A DNA stretch of 64,000 nt, from contig NZ_CP107905.1 in assembly GCF_036014015.1 (NCBI RefSeq), positions 3,844,001 to 3,908,000 of the forward strand. Reading direction: 5' to 3'. This DNA is from Streptomyces sp. NBC_00457 (GTDB taxonomy: Bacteria; Actinomycetota; Actinomycetes; Streptomycetales; Streptomycetaceae). The notes beneath the pieces are model-generated. The model was not told where the DNA came from, ran no database searches, and saw only the letters and a list, made by a program, of their open reading frames with translations. Below, one piece after another: positions 52,373-60,960 of the stretch. Every line of letters starts with the position of its first letter. Positions within the stretch are counted from its first letter, which is position 1. The position numbers were made by a program, and so were the translations under genes.

Positions 52373-53107
52373 ATGACCATCCGCTGGACCTACGCCTTCA
52401 TCGACCGCCCCGCCGGACTCCTCGACCGCGCCGGCGCATTCTGGACGGCCGTCACGGACACGCGGCTGTCACAGCCGCGGGGCGACCACGGGGAGTTCGC
52501 GACCCTGCTCCCCGGCGCGGCGGACGCCTGCGTGAAGGTCCAGGCGGTCGGCTCCGGCGCAGGCGGGGCACATCTCGACTTCGCGGCGGACGACGTACGG
52601 GGCCTGGTGGCGTCGGCGCTCACAGCGGGCGCGGATGTCGTCGCCGACCACGACGACTGGGCCGTGCTCCGCTCCCCCGCCGGGCAGTTGTTCTGCGCCG
52701 TGCCCTGGCACGGGGAGTCGGTACGGCCGCCCGTGGTGCGCGGCACCCGGCTCGACCAGGTCTGCGTCGACGTACCGCCGTCGCTGTACGACGCCGAAGT
52801 CGCCTTCTGGAGCGCCCTGTTGGCGGACTGGGCCTCGGCGCCCGGCTCGCTCCCCGAATTCCACGTGCTCAAGCCGCCGCCCGGGCTGCCCCTCCGCATC
52901 CTGCTCCAGCGACTCGGCGAGGAGCGCCCCGCCTCCGCCCACCTCGACCTCGCCTGCGCCGACATCCCGGCGACCCGCGCCGCGCACGAGCGCCTGGGCG
53001 CGTCCTTCGCCGCCGGGGGCCGCCACTGGACAGTGATGCGGGATCCGGCGGGCGGTACGTACTGCCTGACCGGCCGCGATCCGGAGACGGGCGGGCTGCA
53101 GGGCTAA
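52373..53107 (+). CDS. VOC (glyoxalase-like) family protein, two tandem domains
   Basis: The 244-aa protein has two beta-alpha-beta VOC modules: residues 5-118 (FWTAVTDTRL, FCAVPWHG) and 123-238 (LDQVCVDVPPSLYDAEVAFW, HLDLACADIPATRAAHERLG, YCLTGRDP). Members bind small molecules or act as metal-dependent isomerases and dioxygenases; metal ligands are not complete by eye. It diverges from the PiT gene and overlaps the next minus-strand gene by four bases at its 3' end. Confidence 0.85.
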   Translation: MTIRWTYAFIDRPAGLLDRAGAFWTAVTDTRLSQPRGDHGEFATLLPGAADACVKVQAVGSGAGGAHLDFAADDVRGLVASALTAGADVVADHDDWAVLRSPAGQLFCAVPWHGESVRPPVVRGTRLDQVCVDVPPSLYDAEVAFWSALLADWASAPGSLPEFHVLKPPPGLPLRILLQRLGEERPASAHLDLACADIPATRAAHERLGASFAAGGRHWTVMRDPAGGTYCLTGRDPETGGLQG

Positions 53108-53352
53108 CGCATGGTCGCGTACGCGCACAAGATGACCTCATCGTCCGGATGAGAGGTCAGGGACGGACAGAGAGACTCGAAGTCCTCTGGCAGCGACGGC
53201 GTCGGAGAGGCCGTCTCCTCCCAGCCGTACGGCTCCGGCGGCTCCGCCGAATCCTGCAGCCACAGCGTCAGCCCACCCCCGACGACGACGGCGACCGCCC
53301 ACACGGTGACCGCCCAGCGCCATAACCGGCGGCGCCCAGCCCTCACCCCCAC
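53104..53352 (-). CDS. Small single-pass membrane protein
   Basis: The 82-aa protein has an Arg-rich N-terminus, one membrane helix (about residues 12-31) and a short outer domain with two cysteines (SLCPS and ILCAY). No function is recognised. The GTG at 53352 lies within the last codons of the DUF952 gene, so they are coupled, and its stop is convergent with the VOC gene. Confidence 0.6.
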   Translation of the reverse strand: MGVRAGRRRLWRWAVTVWAVAVVVGGGLTLWLQDSAEPPEPYGWEETASPTPSLPEDFESLCPSLTSHPDDEVILCAYATMR

Positions 53353-53666
53353 ACCTCCACGTCCACCACCGAGCCCACCGGCACGGGCCCGTACACATGC
53401 GGGAAGTCCTCGCCCCCGGCCTCCGCCGCCTCATACTTCAGAGGTACGTCCAGCCGCTCGGGATCGATGACCAGGACCACCAGCTCATCGGCCCCGTCGT
53501 ACGAGCCGTACAGGAACTCGGCGACGCGCGGGAGTTGGGCGCGGGTCGAGCAGTGGATGAAGCCCTCGTCCTGGAGGGTCCGGCCGCGGGTGGACATCTC
53601 GTACGTGCCCCGCGCGCGGGCAGCGTCCCAGAGGGAGCGTTCGGTGATGTGGAGGATGTGTGGCAT
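53343..53666 (-). CDS. DUF952 family protein
   Basis: The 107-aa protein shows the DUF952 pattern: ILHITERSLWDAARARG, EGFIHCSTRAQLPRVAEF, LVVLVIDPERL and FPHVYGPVPVGSV. The family is related to the ADP-ribosyltransferase-like fold; its activity is not established. It has a normal length and follows the sigma factor gene closely on the same strand (9-bp gap). Confidence 0.88.
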   Translation of the reverse strand: MPHILHITERSLWDAARARGTYEMSTRGRTLQDEGFIHCSTRAQLPRVAEFLYGSYDGADELVVLVIDPERLDVPLKYEAAEAGGEDFPHVYGPVPVGSVVDVEVWG

Positions 53667-53675
53667 GGAGTGAGG

Positions 53676-54875
53676 CTATGGCCTGAGCCGGGCCGCCCGC
53701 GCCTGCAAATAGCGTTGCTCCGGCAGGCTCAGGGTCTGTGCGGCGGCCGACTTGTAGGCGGCGCGGGCGGCTTCCGGTTCACCGGCCCGCTCCAGGAGAT
53801 GGCCCCGTACGGCGTCCCGCCGGTGCCCCGCGGCCTCTTCCAGTACGTCGAGTTCCGCGAGTCCGGCGTACGGTCCGTCGACCATGGCCACCGCGACGGC
53901 CCGGTTGAGCCGCTCGACGGGACCGGGCACCAGCCGTACCAGCACGTCGTACAGGCCGAGGATCTCCTGCCAGTCGGTCGCCTCCGCGGACGGCGCCTCG
54001 TCGTGTACGGCGGCGATGGCGGCCCGCACCTGGTACGGGCCCGCGGGTCCGCGCGCCAGGGCCCTGGTGACCAGGGCGACGCCCTCGTCGATCGCGGCCT
54101 TGTCCCAGCGCTCGCGGTCCTGTTCGTCGAGCGGGACGAGTTCGCCGTGCGGTCCGGTGCGCGCGTCGCGGCGGGCATCGGTGAGCAGCATCAGGGCGAG
54201 CAGGCCGGACACCTCGCCGGCCTCGGGGAGCAGCCGGTGGACCTCCCGGGTCAGCCGGATCGCCTCTCCGGCGAGGTCACGGCGCTGGAGGCTGGTGCCG
54301 GAGGTCGCCGTGTACCCCTCGTTGAAGATCAGATACAGGATCTGGAGAACGGCCGGCAGCCGCTCCTCCCAGTTGTCCGGCCGCCCGAAGCGCACGCCCC
54401 GCACCTTCTGCTTGGCCCGGCTGATCCGCTGCGCCATGGTCGCCTCGGGCACCAGATGGGCGCGGGCGATCTCCGCCGTGGTCAAACCGCCGACCGCGCG
54501 CAGGGTGAGGGCGATCCGCGCGGGCGGGGTCAGATCGGGGTGGCAGCACAGGAAGAGCAGGGAGAGCGTGTCGTCCTCGCGCGGCGCGCGGTCCTCGCCG
54601 GACGTCTCCCGTACGGCGAGCGCCGCCGCCCGCTCCTCCCGCGCCCGCCGCGCCTCCTCGCTGCGCAGCGCGTCGGTCAGCTTCCGCGAGGCCACCCTGA
54701 TCAGCCACCCGCGCGGGTTGTCGGGAACGCCGGCCGACGGCCACTGCCCGGCCGCCGCGAGCAGCGCCTCCTGTACGGCGTCCTCGGCGGCGTCGAAATG
54801 GCCGTACCGCCGGATCAGCGCGCCGAGGACCTGCGGCGCGCACCGGCGCAGCAGGTCCTCGATGGTGTCGCGCAC
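53676..54875 (-). CDS. ECF42-type sigma factor with C-terminal extension
   Basis: The 399-aa protein has ECF sigma-2 (about residues 10-75, HFDAAEDAVQEALLAAAGQW) and sigma-4 (TAEIARAHLVPEATMAQRISRAKQKV), followed by a 200-residue helical extension with TPR-like pairs (DUF6596). This length and the neighbouring DGPF protein define the ECF42 group, which lacks an anti-sigma factor and is thought to be controlled through its own C-terminal domain. GTG 54875 is two bases after the stop of the DGPF gene, so the pair is coupled. Confidence 0.92.
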   Translation of the reverse strand: MRDTIEDLLRRCAPQVLGALIRRYGHFDAAEDAVQEALLAAAGQWPSAGVPDNPRGWLIRVASRKLTDALRSEEARRAREERAAALAVRETSGEDRAPREDDTLSLLFLCCHPDLTPPARIALTLRAVGGLTTAEIARAHLVPEATMAQRISRAKQKVRGVRFGRPDNWEERLPAVLQILYLIFNEGYTATSGTSLQRRDLAGEAIRLTREVHRLLPEAGEVSGLLALMLLTDARRDARTGPHGELVPLDEQDRERWDKAAIDEGVALVTRALARGPAGPYQVRAAIAAVHDEAPSAEATDWQEILGLYDVLVRLVPGPVERLNRAVAVAMVDGPYAGLAELDVLEEAAGHRRDAVRGHLLERAGEPEAARAAYKSAAAQTLSLPEQRYLQARAARLRP

Positions 54876-54877
54876 TG

Positions 54878-55291
54878 TCAGATGTCTCCGGCGCCGTCCT
54901 GGATGGGCCGGATCACCACCGGGTACTCGGGGGTCCCGGCGGGCTGAGGGCAGCGAAGGACGCGCTCGGCGATCTCCGTGACCCGCTCCAGGCTCGCGCA
55001 GTCGAGGACCCAGTAGCCGGCCAGCAGCTCCTTGGTCTCGCCGTACGGGCCGTCGGTGATCACGGGCTTGCCCTCCGCGTCCAGGCTGACGTGCCGGGTC
55101 TTCGCGGGCTCGGCCAGGCCCTGGCCGTCGACCATTTCACCGGTCTCGGCGAGGTCGTCGTTGAGCGCGTTCATGAAGGCGAACATCGCCTGGACGTCCT
55201 TCTCCGTCCAGGCCGGCGAGTGCGCGGAGGCGTTTCCCTTCATCGCCTCGTAGTCCGCCTGCGAGCCCTGCACCATCACCAGATACTTCAT
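54878..55291 (-). CDS. YCII/DGPF-domain protein, partner of the ECF42 sigma factor
   Basis: The 137-aa protein has MKYLVMVQGSQADYEAM, the family motif DGPYGETKELLAGYWVLD (DGPF type) and a VVIRPI end. DGPF proteins are encoded next to ECF42 sigma factors and are targets of those factors in S. venezuelae. The role, possibly as a small-molecule sensor or an enzyme-like protein, is unsettled. Confidence 0.9.
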   Translation of the reverse strand: MKYLVMVQGSQADYEAMKGNASAHSPAWTEKDVQAMFAFMNALNDDLAETGEMVDGQGLAEPAKTRHVSLDAEGKPVITDGPYGETKELLAGYWVLDCASLERVTEIAERVLRCPQPAGTPEYPVVIRPIQDGAGDI

Positions 55292-55378
55292 CAGTCCGCT
55301 CCTTCGGTTCGGGCCGCCCTCCGGTGGGCGGCTCTCACAGGGGACGTCGGAGCCGGCCGACGCTTCTCGACACGGGCT

Positions 55379-55585
55379 TCAGTTTTTCTCGGCGGTGTTC
55401 TTCGTCGTGCTCTTCGCAGGCTCCTCGACGGGCTCGGCGCCCGTGTCGACGTATGCCTTGCACTCGGGGTTGTGGCACGGTCCCGGAACCCACACCGGAA
55501 CCCATGCGCCCAGCGTCTTGTGGCGCTTGATGACTGTCGCGACGGGCTGTCCGCAGACGGGACAGGCATGCTTTTCGCTGTCCAT
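55379..55585 (-). CDS. Small zinc-ribbon-like protein
   Basis: The 68-aa protein has CPVCGQPV and, after about 25 residues, CHNPECKAYV, two cysteine pairs suited to bind zinc, and a Lys/Thr-rich tail. It is common in Streptomyces with unknown function. ATG 55585 and the cysteine spacing support it as real despite its size. Confidence 0.72.
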   Translation of the reverse strand: MDSEKHACPVCGQPVATVIKRHKTLGAWVPVWVPGPCHNPECKAYVDTGAEPVEEPAKSTTKNTAEKN

Positions 55586-55611
55586 GTCCCAAGGGTAGAG
55601 CGGTGAGGGCC

Positions 55612-56196
55612 TCAGCGCTTCCTGCTGTACGTCCGCACGACCGCACCGTTCTTGAACGTGCGCACGTCGTCGAGCGTGAACTCCGTGACCGCGGAGCCGG
55701 AACCGAACATCGGCATGCCCGAGCCGTACACGATCGGATACGACTTGATGACGAGTTCGTCGACCTCGTCGAGCAGTTCACCCGCGATCTGCGCGCCGCC
55801 GCACAGATAGATGCCGAACTCGCCGTCCTCCTCCTTCAGTTCCCGGACCTTGCCGACCAGATCGTCGGCGATGATCTCGACATGCGGGTCCGGTGACTCC
55901 TTCAGGGTGCGGGAGGCGACGTACTCGCGCAGATGGGCGTACGGGCTGGTGACGCCTTCCTTCAGCGCCAGCTCGTAGCTGCCGCGGCCCTGGATGATCG
56001 TGTCGAACCGCTTGTTCTCCAGGTCGTCCAGGCCGAGTGCGCGGCGGCCGTGGGTGGGCAGGGTCTCGGGGTATTCGCTCTTGAGGAACTCGAAGAACTC
56101 CTCGTCGACGAAGCTGAGCATGGCGGTCGCGTCGCCGGACGGGTCGCCGATGAAGCCGTCGAGCGAGCAGGCGATGTAGTACGTGAGCTTTCGCAA
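55612..56196 (-). CDS. Dihydrofolate reductase-family (RibD C-terminal) protein
   Basis: The 194-aa protein has the RibD/DHFR-like fold: LTYYIACSLDGFIGDPSG at the N-terminus, FDTIIQGRGSYE and FGIYLCGGAQIAGELL for NADPH binding. The substrate is unknown. The start is TTG 56196, where family similarity begins. It is divergent from a TetR regulator 112 bp away, which is the likely repressor of this gene. Confidence 0.88.
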   Translation of the reverse strand: MRKLTYYIACSLDGFIGDPSGDATAMLSFVDEEFFEFLKSEYPETLPTHGRRALGLDDLENKRFDTIIQGRGSYELALKEGVTSPYAHLREYVASRTLKESPDPHVEIIADDLVGKVRELKEEDGEFGIYLCGGAQIAGELLDEVDELVIKSYPIVYGSGMPMFGSGSAVTEFTLDDVRTFKNGAVVRTYSRKR

Positions 56197-56227
56197 GCTG
56201 GTCTCTTTCCGTAGGCTGGCCAGTGAA

Positions 56228-56259
56228 CCACTTCAGTTGTAGTACTTCGTCTGTAGTGG
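56228..56259. promoter_or_regulatory. Candidate TetR operator between reductase and regulator
   Basis: CCACT at 56228 and AGTGG at 56255 form the ends of an imperfect palindrome, inside which TTGTAGT and CTGTAGT repeat directly. It lies between the divergent start codons. The match is imperfect, so it is a suggestion only. Confidence 0.4.
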
Positions 56260-56308
56260 TTGCAAGGCATTTTCGGCGCCCGAATCAAGTAGGAGAAGAG
56301 GTTCCGCA

Positions 56309-56899
56309 TTGGCCAGGAATCCGGAGCGCCGGGCCGCGCTCGTCGACGCCGGGGTCGAGGTGCTCGCGCGGGAGGGGGCGCGGGGGCTGACGTTCCGCGC
56401 GGTGGACGTCGAGGCCGGGGTGCCGGTGGGCACTGCCTCCAACTACTTCACCGGGCGCGACGATCTGCTGCGCCAGATCGACGCCCGGCTCCACGTACGG
56501 CTGGCGCCGGACCCCGAGATGCTGCACGAGCTGATGACCAGACCGAGGGACCGCGCCCTGGTCACCGCCTTCATGCACGACCTGATGGCCCGCGCGACCG
56601 GCGACCGCACGGGCTATCTCGCCCTCCTGGAGATGCGCCTGGAAGCCACCCGCCGCCCCGAACTGCGCACCTCGTTCACCAAGTCGGTCCGCGGCGACCT
56701 CGAGTACGGCATGGAATTCCACCGCGACGCCGGCCTGCCCGGCGGCGACGAGACCGTCGCCGTCCTGTATCTCACGATGCTCGGCCTGATCCTGGAGCAC
56801 CTGACCCTGCCGGGCGTCCTGGACGGCGTACTGCCGGGGATCACGGTCCCGGAGGGCCTGGTGGAACGGATCGTGACGACGGTGGTGCCGGAGGCGTGA
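56309..56899 (+). CDS. TetR-family transcriptional regulator
   Basis: The 196-aa protein has a TetR N-terminal HTH (residues 5-55: RRAALVDAGVEVLAREGARG, FRAVDVEAGVPVGTASNYF) and a helical ligand-binding domain with AcrR-type C-terminal features (GDRTGYLALLEMRLEATRRPEL). It starts at TTG 56309 and is divergent from the DHFR-like reductase, which it probably represses. Confidence 0.9.
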   Translation: MARNPERRAALVDAGVEVLAREGARGLTFRAVDVEAGVPVGTASNYFTGRDDLLRQIDARLHVRLAPDPEMLHELMTRPRDRALVTAFMHDLMARATGDRTGYLALLEMRLEATRRPELRTSFTKSVRGDLEYGMEFHRDAGLPGGDETVAVLYLTMLGLILEHLTLPGVLDGVLPGITVPEGLVERIVTTVVPEA

Positions 56900-56916
56900 T
56901 CAGCAGCCCTGATCTG

Positions 56917-56970
56917 CCGCGCCCCGTAGGGGCGCGGGGAACTGCGCGACCAGCCACGACGGACCCGCAG
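56917..56970 (+). repeat. Streptomyces intergenic hairpin repeat, copy 1
   Basis: CCGCGCCCCGTAGGGGCGCGG is followed by GGAACTGCGCGACCAGCC, ACGACGG and ACCCGCAG. The stem GCGCCCC/GGGGCGC closes a GTA-type loop. It sits 18 bp after the TetR stop and can act as a terminator. Related copies are at 61585 and 62631. Confidence 0.85.
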
Positions 56971-56996
56971 GTGACGAACCACCCCCAGCGGAGCAC

Positions 56997-57605
56997 TCAG
57001 CGAGGTTCACGCCACATAGGCCACATGGTCGGCCCGTCCGGCAGGACAAGCGCACGGCCGGTGAACTCGAACCCGAGCCGCTCATACAGCCCGCGGCTGC
57101 GCGCGTTGCTCGCCTCCAGATACGCCGGCAGCCCCTCACGGTCGCAGCGGTCGAGGGTCGCGGCGATAAGGGCGGTACCGAGACCCTTGCCCTGGTGACC
57201 GGGCGCGACGCCGATCATCCACAGGTAGGCGTGGGCCCGGTCCGCGGGGTGGATCTCGGCCGTGAGCCGGTCGATCAGCTCGACGCGCTCGTTGTCCGGA
57301 TCGACGGCCTCGCGCAGCTGCGCGGCTTCGCTGTCGTCGGCGTGGGCGTCGTCCGGGTCCGCCTCGTCCGCCGCGGGCACGGACAGCCAGAGCGCGCAGG
57401 CCGTGCCGTCCACGGTGACGTCGATCCGGCCCTCGGCGAGCACGACGTCCGTGAAGGCCGCCATCAGCTTGGGGTGGGTCGTACGGCGGTATGCGGCGCC
57501 AGGGAAGATCCAGCTGCTGACCGGGTCGTCCTGGAAGGCCTCATCCAGGAGCCGGACCACCAGGTCCCGGTCGCCCTCGCCCGCCGTCCGGATCGCCACG
57601 CCCAT
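56997..57605 (-). CDS. GNAT-family N-acetyltransferase
   Basis: The 202-aa protein has the GNAT acetyl-CoA loop IGVAPGHQGKGLGTALIAA and the C-terminal NARSRGLYERLGFEFTG. The N-terminal half is Asp-rich. The acceptor is unknown. ATG 57605 with an AAGGGG site is preferred over an in-frame GTG at 57620. Confidence 0.9.
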   Translation of the reverse strand: MGVAIRTAGEGDRDLVVRLLDEAFQDDPVSSWIFPGAAYRRTTHPKLMAAFTDVVLAEGRIDVTVDGTACALWLSVPAADEADPDDAHADDSEAAQLREAVDPDNERVELIDRLTAEIHPADRAHAYLWMIGVAPGHQGKGLGTALIAATLDRCDREGLPAYLEASNARSRGLYERLGFEFTGRALVLPDGPTMWPMWREPR

Positions 57606-58095
57606 GTGTCGCCCCTTCACCTCAACCGGCCTTGATCGTACGGCCGTTGAAGCCTATCCGGTTGCTGTGCCGGTCCTTCGGGCGGAAAGGGGGACTCCGC
57701 TCCTCTGACCGGCAAGGGCGGCCCCGCTCCTCATGACCGGCAAGGACGGGATCCGCTCCTCCGGCCGACAAGAGACGGGCCCCGCGCACCGGGGGAACGC
57801 TGTCGGCGAATTCCGTCAGCCGCCGCAATTGGAAGATTCGGGCCGGCGATCTGCGGGTTCTAGCGGCGTGACCTGGCCCGAATCTTCCAATCGGCGTCTG
57901 TTGGGTGAGTTCGCCAACAGCACCCGTGGGGATGCGCGGGGCCCGCCGTGCCGGAGCCTCCGGTGACCGTGCGGGGTCAGGAGCCGCGCGGGCCCGGAGG
58001 CTCCGGGGTCATTCCGGGCCGACTGGTCACAGTGACGTCAGCCGACCTCAACTGCCGTGCGGCCTCACGGACTCGGTCACCGACTCCGCATGACC
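57606..58095. other. 490-bp intergenic region with tandem and inverted repeats
   Basis: No gene is supported. Three imperfect tandem copies of a unit containing CCGCTCCTC and GACCGGCAAG lie at 57692-57780 (spacing 27 and 29 bp). A perfect 17-bp inverted repeat ATTGGAAGATTCGGGCC and its complement lie at 57828-57844 and 57875-57891 with a 30-bp spacer; weaker matching extends the arms to about 57805 and 57912. It could be an operator, a cruciform or the relic of a small transposable element. Confidence 0.7.
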
Positions 58096-59235
58096 TCAAC
58101 CGCTCCGCCGCGTCACGAACTCCGCCAGCGCGAGCAGGCCGCCCGCCGCCTCCGGGTCCGGGACCGCCCGGGAGAGCTGCCGCATGGCGTGGGCCATGCG
58201 GTCGGCTGCCTGGGCCTGCGCCCAGTCACGGCCACCCGCCTGCTCCACGGCCAGTGCGGTGCGCTCCAGGTCGGCCTCCTGATACGGCCCCCGGTAGAGC
58301 TCGGCGAGTGCGGCCGCGGCCGGGGTGCCGGAGACCAGCGCGGCGACCACCGGCAGCGACTTCTTGCGGACGGCCAGGTCCGCTCCGGCCGGCTTGCCGG
58401 TGCGGCACGGGTCGCCCCATATGCCGATCACGTCGTCGATGAGCTGGAAGGCGAGCCCGGCCTCCCGGCCGAACGCGTCCATCGCCTCGACGTCCTCCTT
58501 CGCCGCCCCCGCATACAGCGCGCCCAGCGCACAGGCGCACCCGAGCAGCGCGCCCGTCTTCGCCTCGGCCATGGCGAGCACTTCGTCGAGGCCGACCTCG
58601 TCGGGGCCGCGCCGCTCCATGGCCACGTCCGCGTGCTGACCGGCGCACAGTTCGACGACACAGTCCGCGAGCCGGACCCCGGCCGCCGCGGACGCCGGAT
58701 GCGGGTCCTCGGCGAGCAGCCGCAGCGCGAGCGCCTGGAGGGCGTCCCCGGCGAGGATCGCGTCGGCGTCGCCGAACACGGTCCAGGCGGTGGGCCGGTG
58801 CCGTCGGGTGGTGTCCCGGTCCATCACGTCGTCGTGCAAGAGCGTGAAGTTGTGGACCAGCTCCACCGCCGCGGCCGCCCGCGCGGCCGCCGTCCGTGCC
58901 GCGGGTCCGCCGAGCGCGGCGGCCGCGGTGAGGACGAGTGCGGGACGGATCGCCTTGCCCCCGTTGCCCGCCGCCGGTGTGCCGTCCGCGTGCTCCCACC
59001 CGAAGTGGTAGAGCGCGATACGGCGCATGGAGCCGGGCAGCGACTCGACGGCGGCGCGCAGGACGGGGTCGACCGATGTCCGGGCACGCTCCAGGATCGC
59101 CGGCGCCTCGTGCCCGTCGAGCCGGTCAGGGGCCGTGTCCGTCCGCTTCGCGATGGGCCCTTGCCTTTCCGGTGTCTCGGTGAACCGCCTTGGTCCGGGG
59201 GCGCGTTGCTTCGCCTCCGTCATGAACTCACCCAT
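58096..59235 (-). CDS. Polyprenyl synthetase, family 2B encapsulin cargo type
   Basis: The 379-aa protein is a trans-isoprenyl diphosphate synthase with GKAIRP (residues 93-98), the first Asp-rich motif DDVMD at 135-139 and the second region DDVIGIWGD near 267. About 50 N-terminal residues are Pro/Arg-rich and disordered, which in cargo proteins of family 2 encapsulins serves for loading. It lies 111 bp after the encapsulin shell gene on the same strand, and NCBI names such proteins family 2 encapsulin nanocompartment cargo polyprenyl transferases. The chain length of the product cannot be predicted here. Confidence 0.9.
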   Translation of the reverse strand: MGEFMTEAKQRAPGPRRFTETPERQGPIAKRTDTAPDRLDGHEAPAILERARTSVDPVLRAAVESLPGSMRRIALYHFGWEHADGTPAAGNGGKAIRPALVLTAAAALGGPAARTAAARAAAAVELVHNFTLLHDDVMDRDTTRRHRPTAWTVFGDADAILAGDALQALALRLLAEDPHPASAAAGVRLADCVVELCAGQHADVAMERRGPDEVGLDEVLAMAEAKTGALLGCACALGALYAGAAKEDVEAMDAFGREAGLAFQLIDDVIGIWGDPCRTGKPAGADLAVRKKSLPVVAALVSGTPAAAALAELYRGPYQEADLERTALAVEQAGGRDWAQAQAADRMAHAMRQLSRAVPDPEAAGGLLALAEFVTRRSG

Positions 59236-59346
59236 GGGATCGCCTCGGAGAGTGGGCGGGCGGTGGCGCTTCCGCTACGGCTGGGCGCGTACCCCGACGG
59301 TGTACCCGCCCTGGCGGGCGGGGACACCGCGTGCGGACGGGGACGG

Positions 59347-60750
59347 TCACCAGCGGCCGATCTCGACGTTCTCCAGGACGCCGAGCGCGTCCGGCACCAG
59401 GACCGCGGCCGAGTAGTACGCCGTCACCAGGTAGTTGATGACCGCCTGTTCGTTGATGCCCATGAAGCGCACGGACAGGCTCGGCTCGATCTCGTCCGGG
59501 ATACCGGTCGCGTGCAGACCGATGACGCCCTGGTCGGACTCGCCGGTACGCATCGCGATGATCGAGGTCGTACGGGCGTCGCTGACCGGGATCTTGTTGC
59601 ACGGGAAGACCGGGACACCGCGCCAGGTCGGGATGCGGTTGCCGCCGATGTCGATGGTCTCGGGCACCAGTCCGCGCTTGTTCAGCTCGCGGCCGAACGC
59701 GGCGATCGCGCGCGGGTGGGCGAGGAACAGCTTGGTGCCGCGGCGCCTGCTGAGCAGCTCGTCCATGTCGTCCGGGCCGGGCACGCCGTCGTGCGGCTGG
59801 ATGCGCTGCTCGTACTCGCAGTTGTTGAGCAGTCCGAACTCGCGGTTGTTGATGAGCTCGTGCTCCTGGCGCTCCTTCAGCGCCTCGACCGTCAGCCTCA
59901 GCTGCTGCTCCGTCTGGTTCATCGGCTTGTTGTAGAGGTCGGCCACGCGCGAGTGGATGCGCAGGACGGTCTGGGCGACGCTCAGTTCGTACTCACGGGG
60001 CCTGGCCTCGTAGTCGACGAAGGTGTGCGGGATGTCCGGTTCACCGGAGTGGCCGGCCGAGAGGTCGATCTCCTTCTCGCCGTACTTGTTGGTCCGCTGC
60101 TCGGGGATCGCGCGCAGCTCCTCGAAGTGCGCGCTCAGGGAGTCGGCGCGCTCCGCGATCTGCTCGACGTCCTGGCGGGAGAGGACGAGCACCGTGCAGG
60201 CGGTGAGCGCGCGGGCCGTGTACTCCCAGATGGCGTCCGGGTCCAGCAGCGCCTGTTCGCCGAAGTACGCGCCGTCGGCGAGGACTCCGAGGCCCGCGTC
60301 GTCGCCGTACGGGCCGGTGCCGACCTTCTCCACCTTGCCGTGCGCGAGCAGATACACCTCGCCGGTCGGGCTGCCGAACTCGGCGATCACCTGGCCGGGG
60401 GCGAACTCCTGCTGCCGGCACCGCTGGGCCAGCTCGGAGAGCACCTCCTCGTCCTCGTACGACCGCAGGGCCGGCAGTTCGCGCAGCTCCGCGGGGATGA
60501 CCTCGACCCGGTCGCCGGTCTTCACGAACGTCACGCGGGCGTCGCCCACGGCGTATGTGAGGCGGCGGTTCACTCGGTATGTGCCGCCCTCCACATTCAC
60601 CCAGGGCAGCATGCGCAGCAGCCAGCGGGAGCTGATCTCCTGCATCTGGGGTACGGACTTGGTGGTGGTGGCCAGGTTCCGCGCGGCCGCCGTGCCGAGA
60701 CTCTGCTGCGGCCTGTCCTGCTCGGTGCGGACCTCTTCGCCTACCGACAT
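59347..60750 (-). CDS. eshA: Family 2B encapsulin shell protein (EshA) with cNMP-binding insertion
   Basis: The 467-aa protein has a HK97-like shell fold split by a CRP/cyclic-nucleotide-binding-like insertion (about residues 90-215: [32 protein letters not shown]). The shell part ends in LGLHATG-like [20 protein letters not shown] and [21 protein letters not shown]. It self-assembles into an icosahedral compartment. EshA of S. griseus and S. coelicolor influences differentiation and antibiotic production and is the same family; ATG 60750 has a GGGAGGG site. The neighbouring polyprenyl synthase is the likely cargo. Confidence 0.94.
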   Translation of the reverse strand: MSVGEEVRTEQDRPQQSLGTAAARNLATTTKSVPQMQEISSRWLLRMLPWVNVEGGTYRVNRRLTYAVGDARVTFVKTGDRVEVIPAELRELPALRSYEDEEVLSELAQRCRQQEFAPGQVIAEFGSPTGEVYLLAHGKVEKVGTGPYGDDAGLGVLADGAYFGEQALLDPDAIWEYTARALTACTVLVLSRQDVEQIAERADSLSAHFEELRAIPEQRTNKYGEKEIDLSAGHSGEPDIPHTFVDYEARPREYELSVAQTVLRIHSRVADLYNKPMNQTEQQLRLTVEALKERQEHELINNREFGLLNNCEYEQRIQPHDGVPGPDDMDELLSRRRGTKLFLAHPRAIAAFGRELNKRGLVPETIDIGGNRIPTWRGVPVFPCNKIPVSDARTTSIIAMRTGESDQGVIGLHATGIPDEIEPSLSVRFMGINEQAVINYLVTAYYSAAVLVPDALGVLENVEIGRW

Positions 60751-60960
60751 GTGGAATTGCCCTCCCGGTCTGCAACGGCGCCGATCTGCGCCGGGCATCG
60801 ATCTGCACGGCAAAGCCTTCCATCACGGAGCGTGCTGGTGCTATTACACGAAAGAGCGGGAATGGATCACGGTCCGCTTGGGCATTCATGGGGACCCCGT
60901 CCACCGCCATCACCAGACGCCCGCGTCCGGCGGTCGTCGTGCAGCGCGAAGGAGACGGTC

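Noticed and set aside
57692..57780. CRISPR-like array
   Set aside because: Only three imperfect repeats of 27-29-bp period without distinct spacers, and no cas genes anywhere in the window.
58057..60960. A long plus-strand extension ahead of the amidase
   Set aside because: The frame runs antisense through the polyprenyl synthase and eshA genes; amidase similarity begins only at ATG 60961, which has a good ribosome-binding site.
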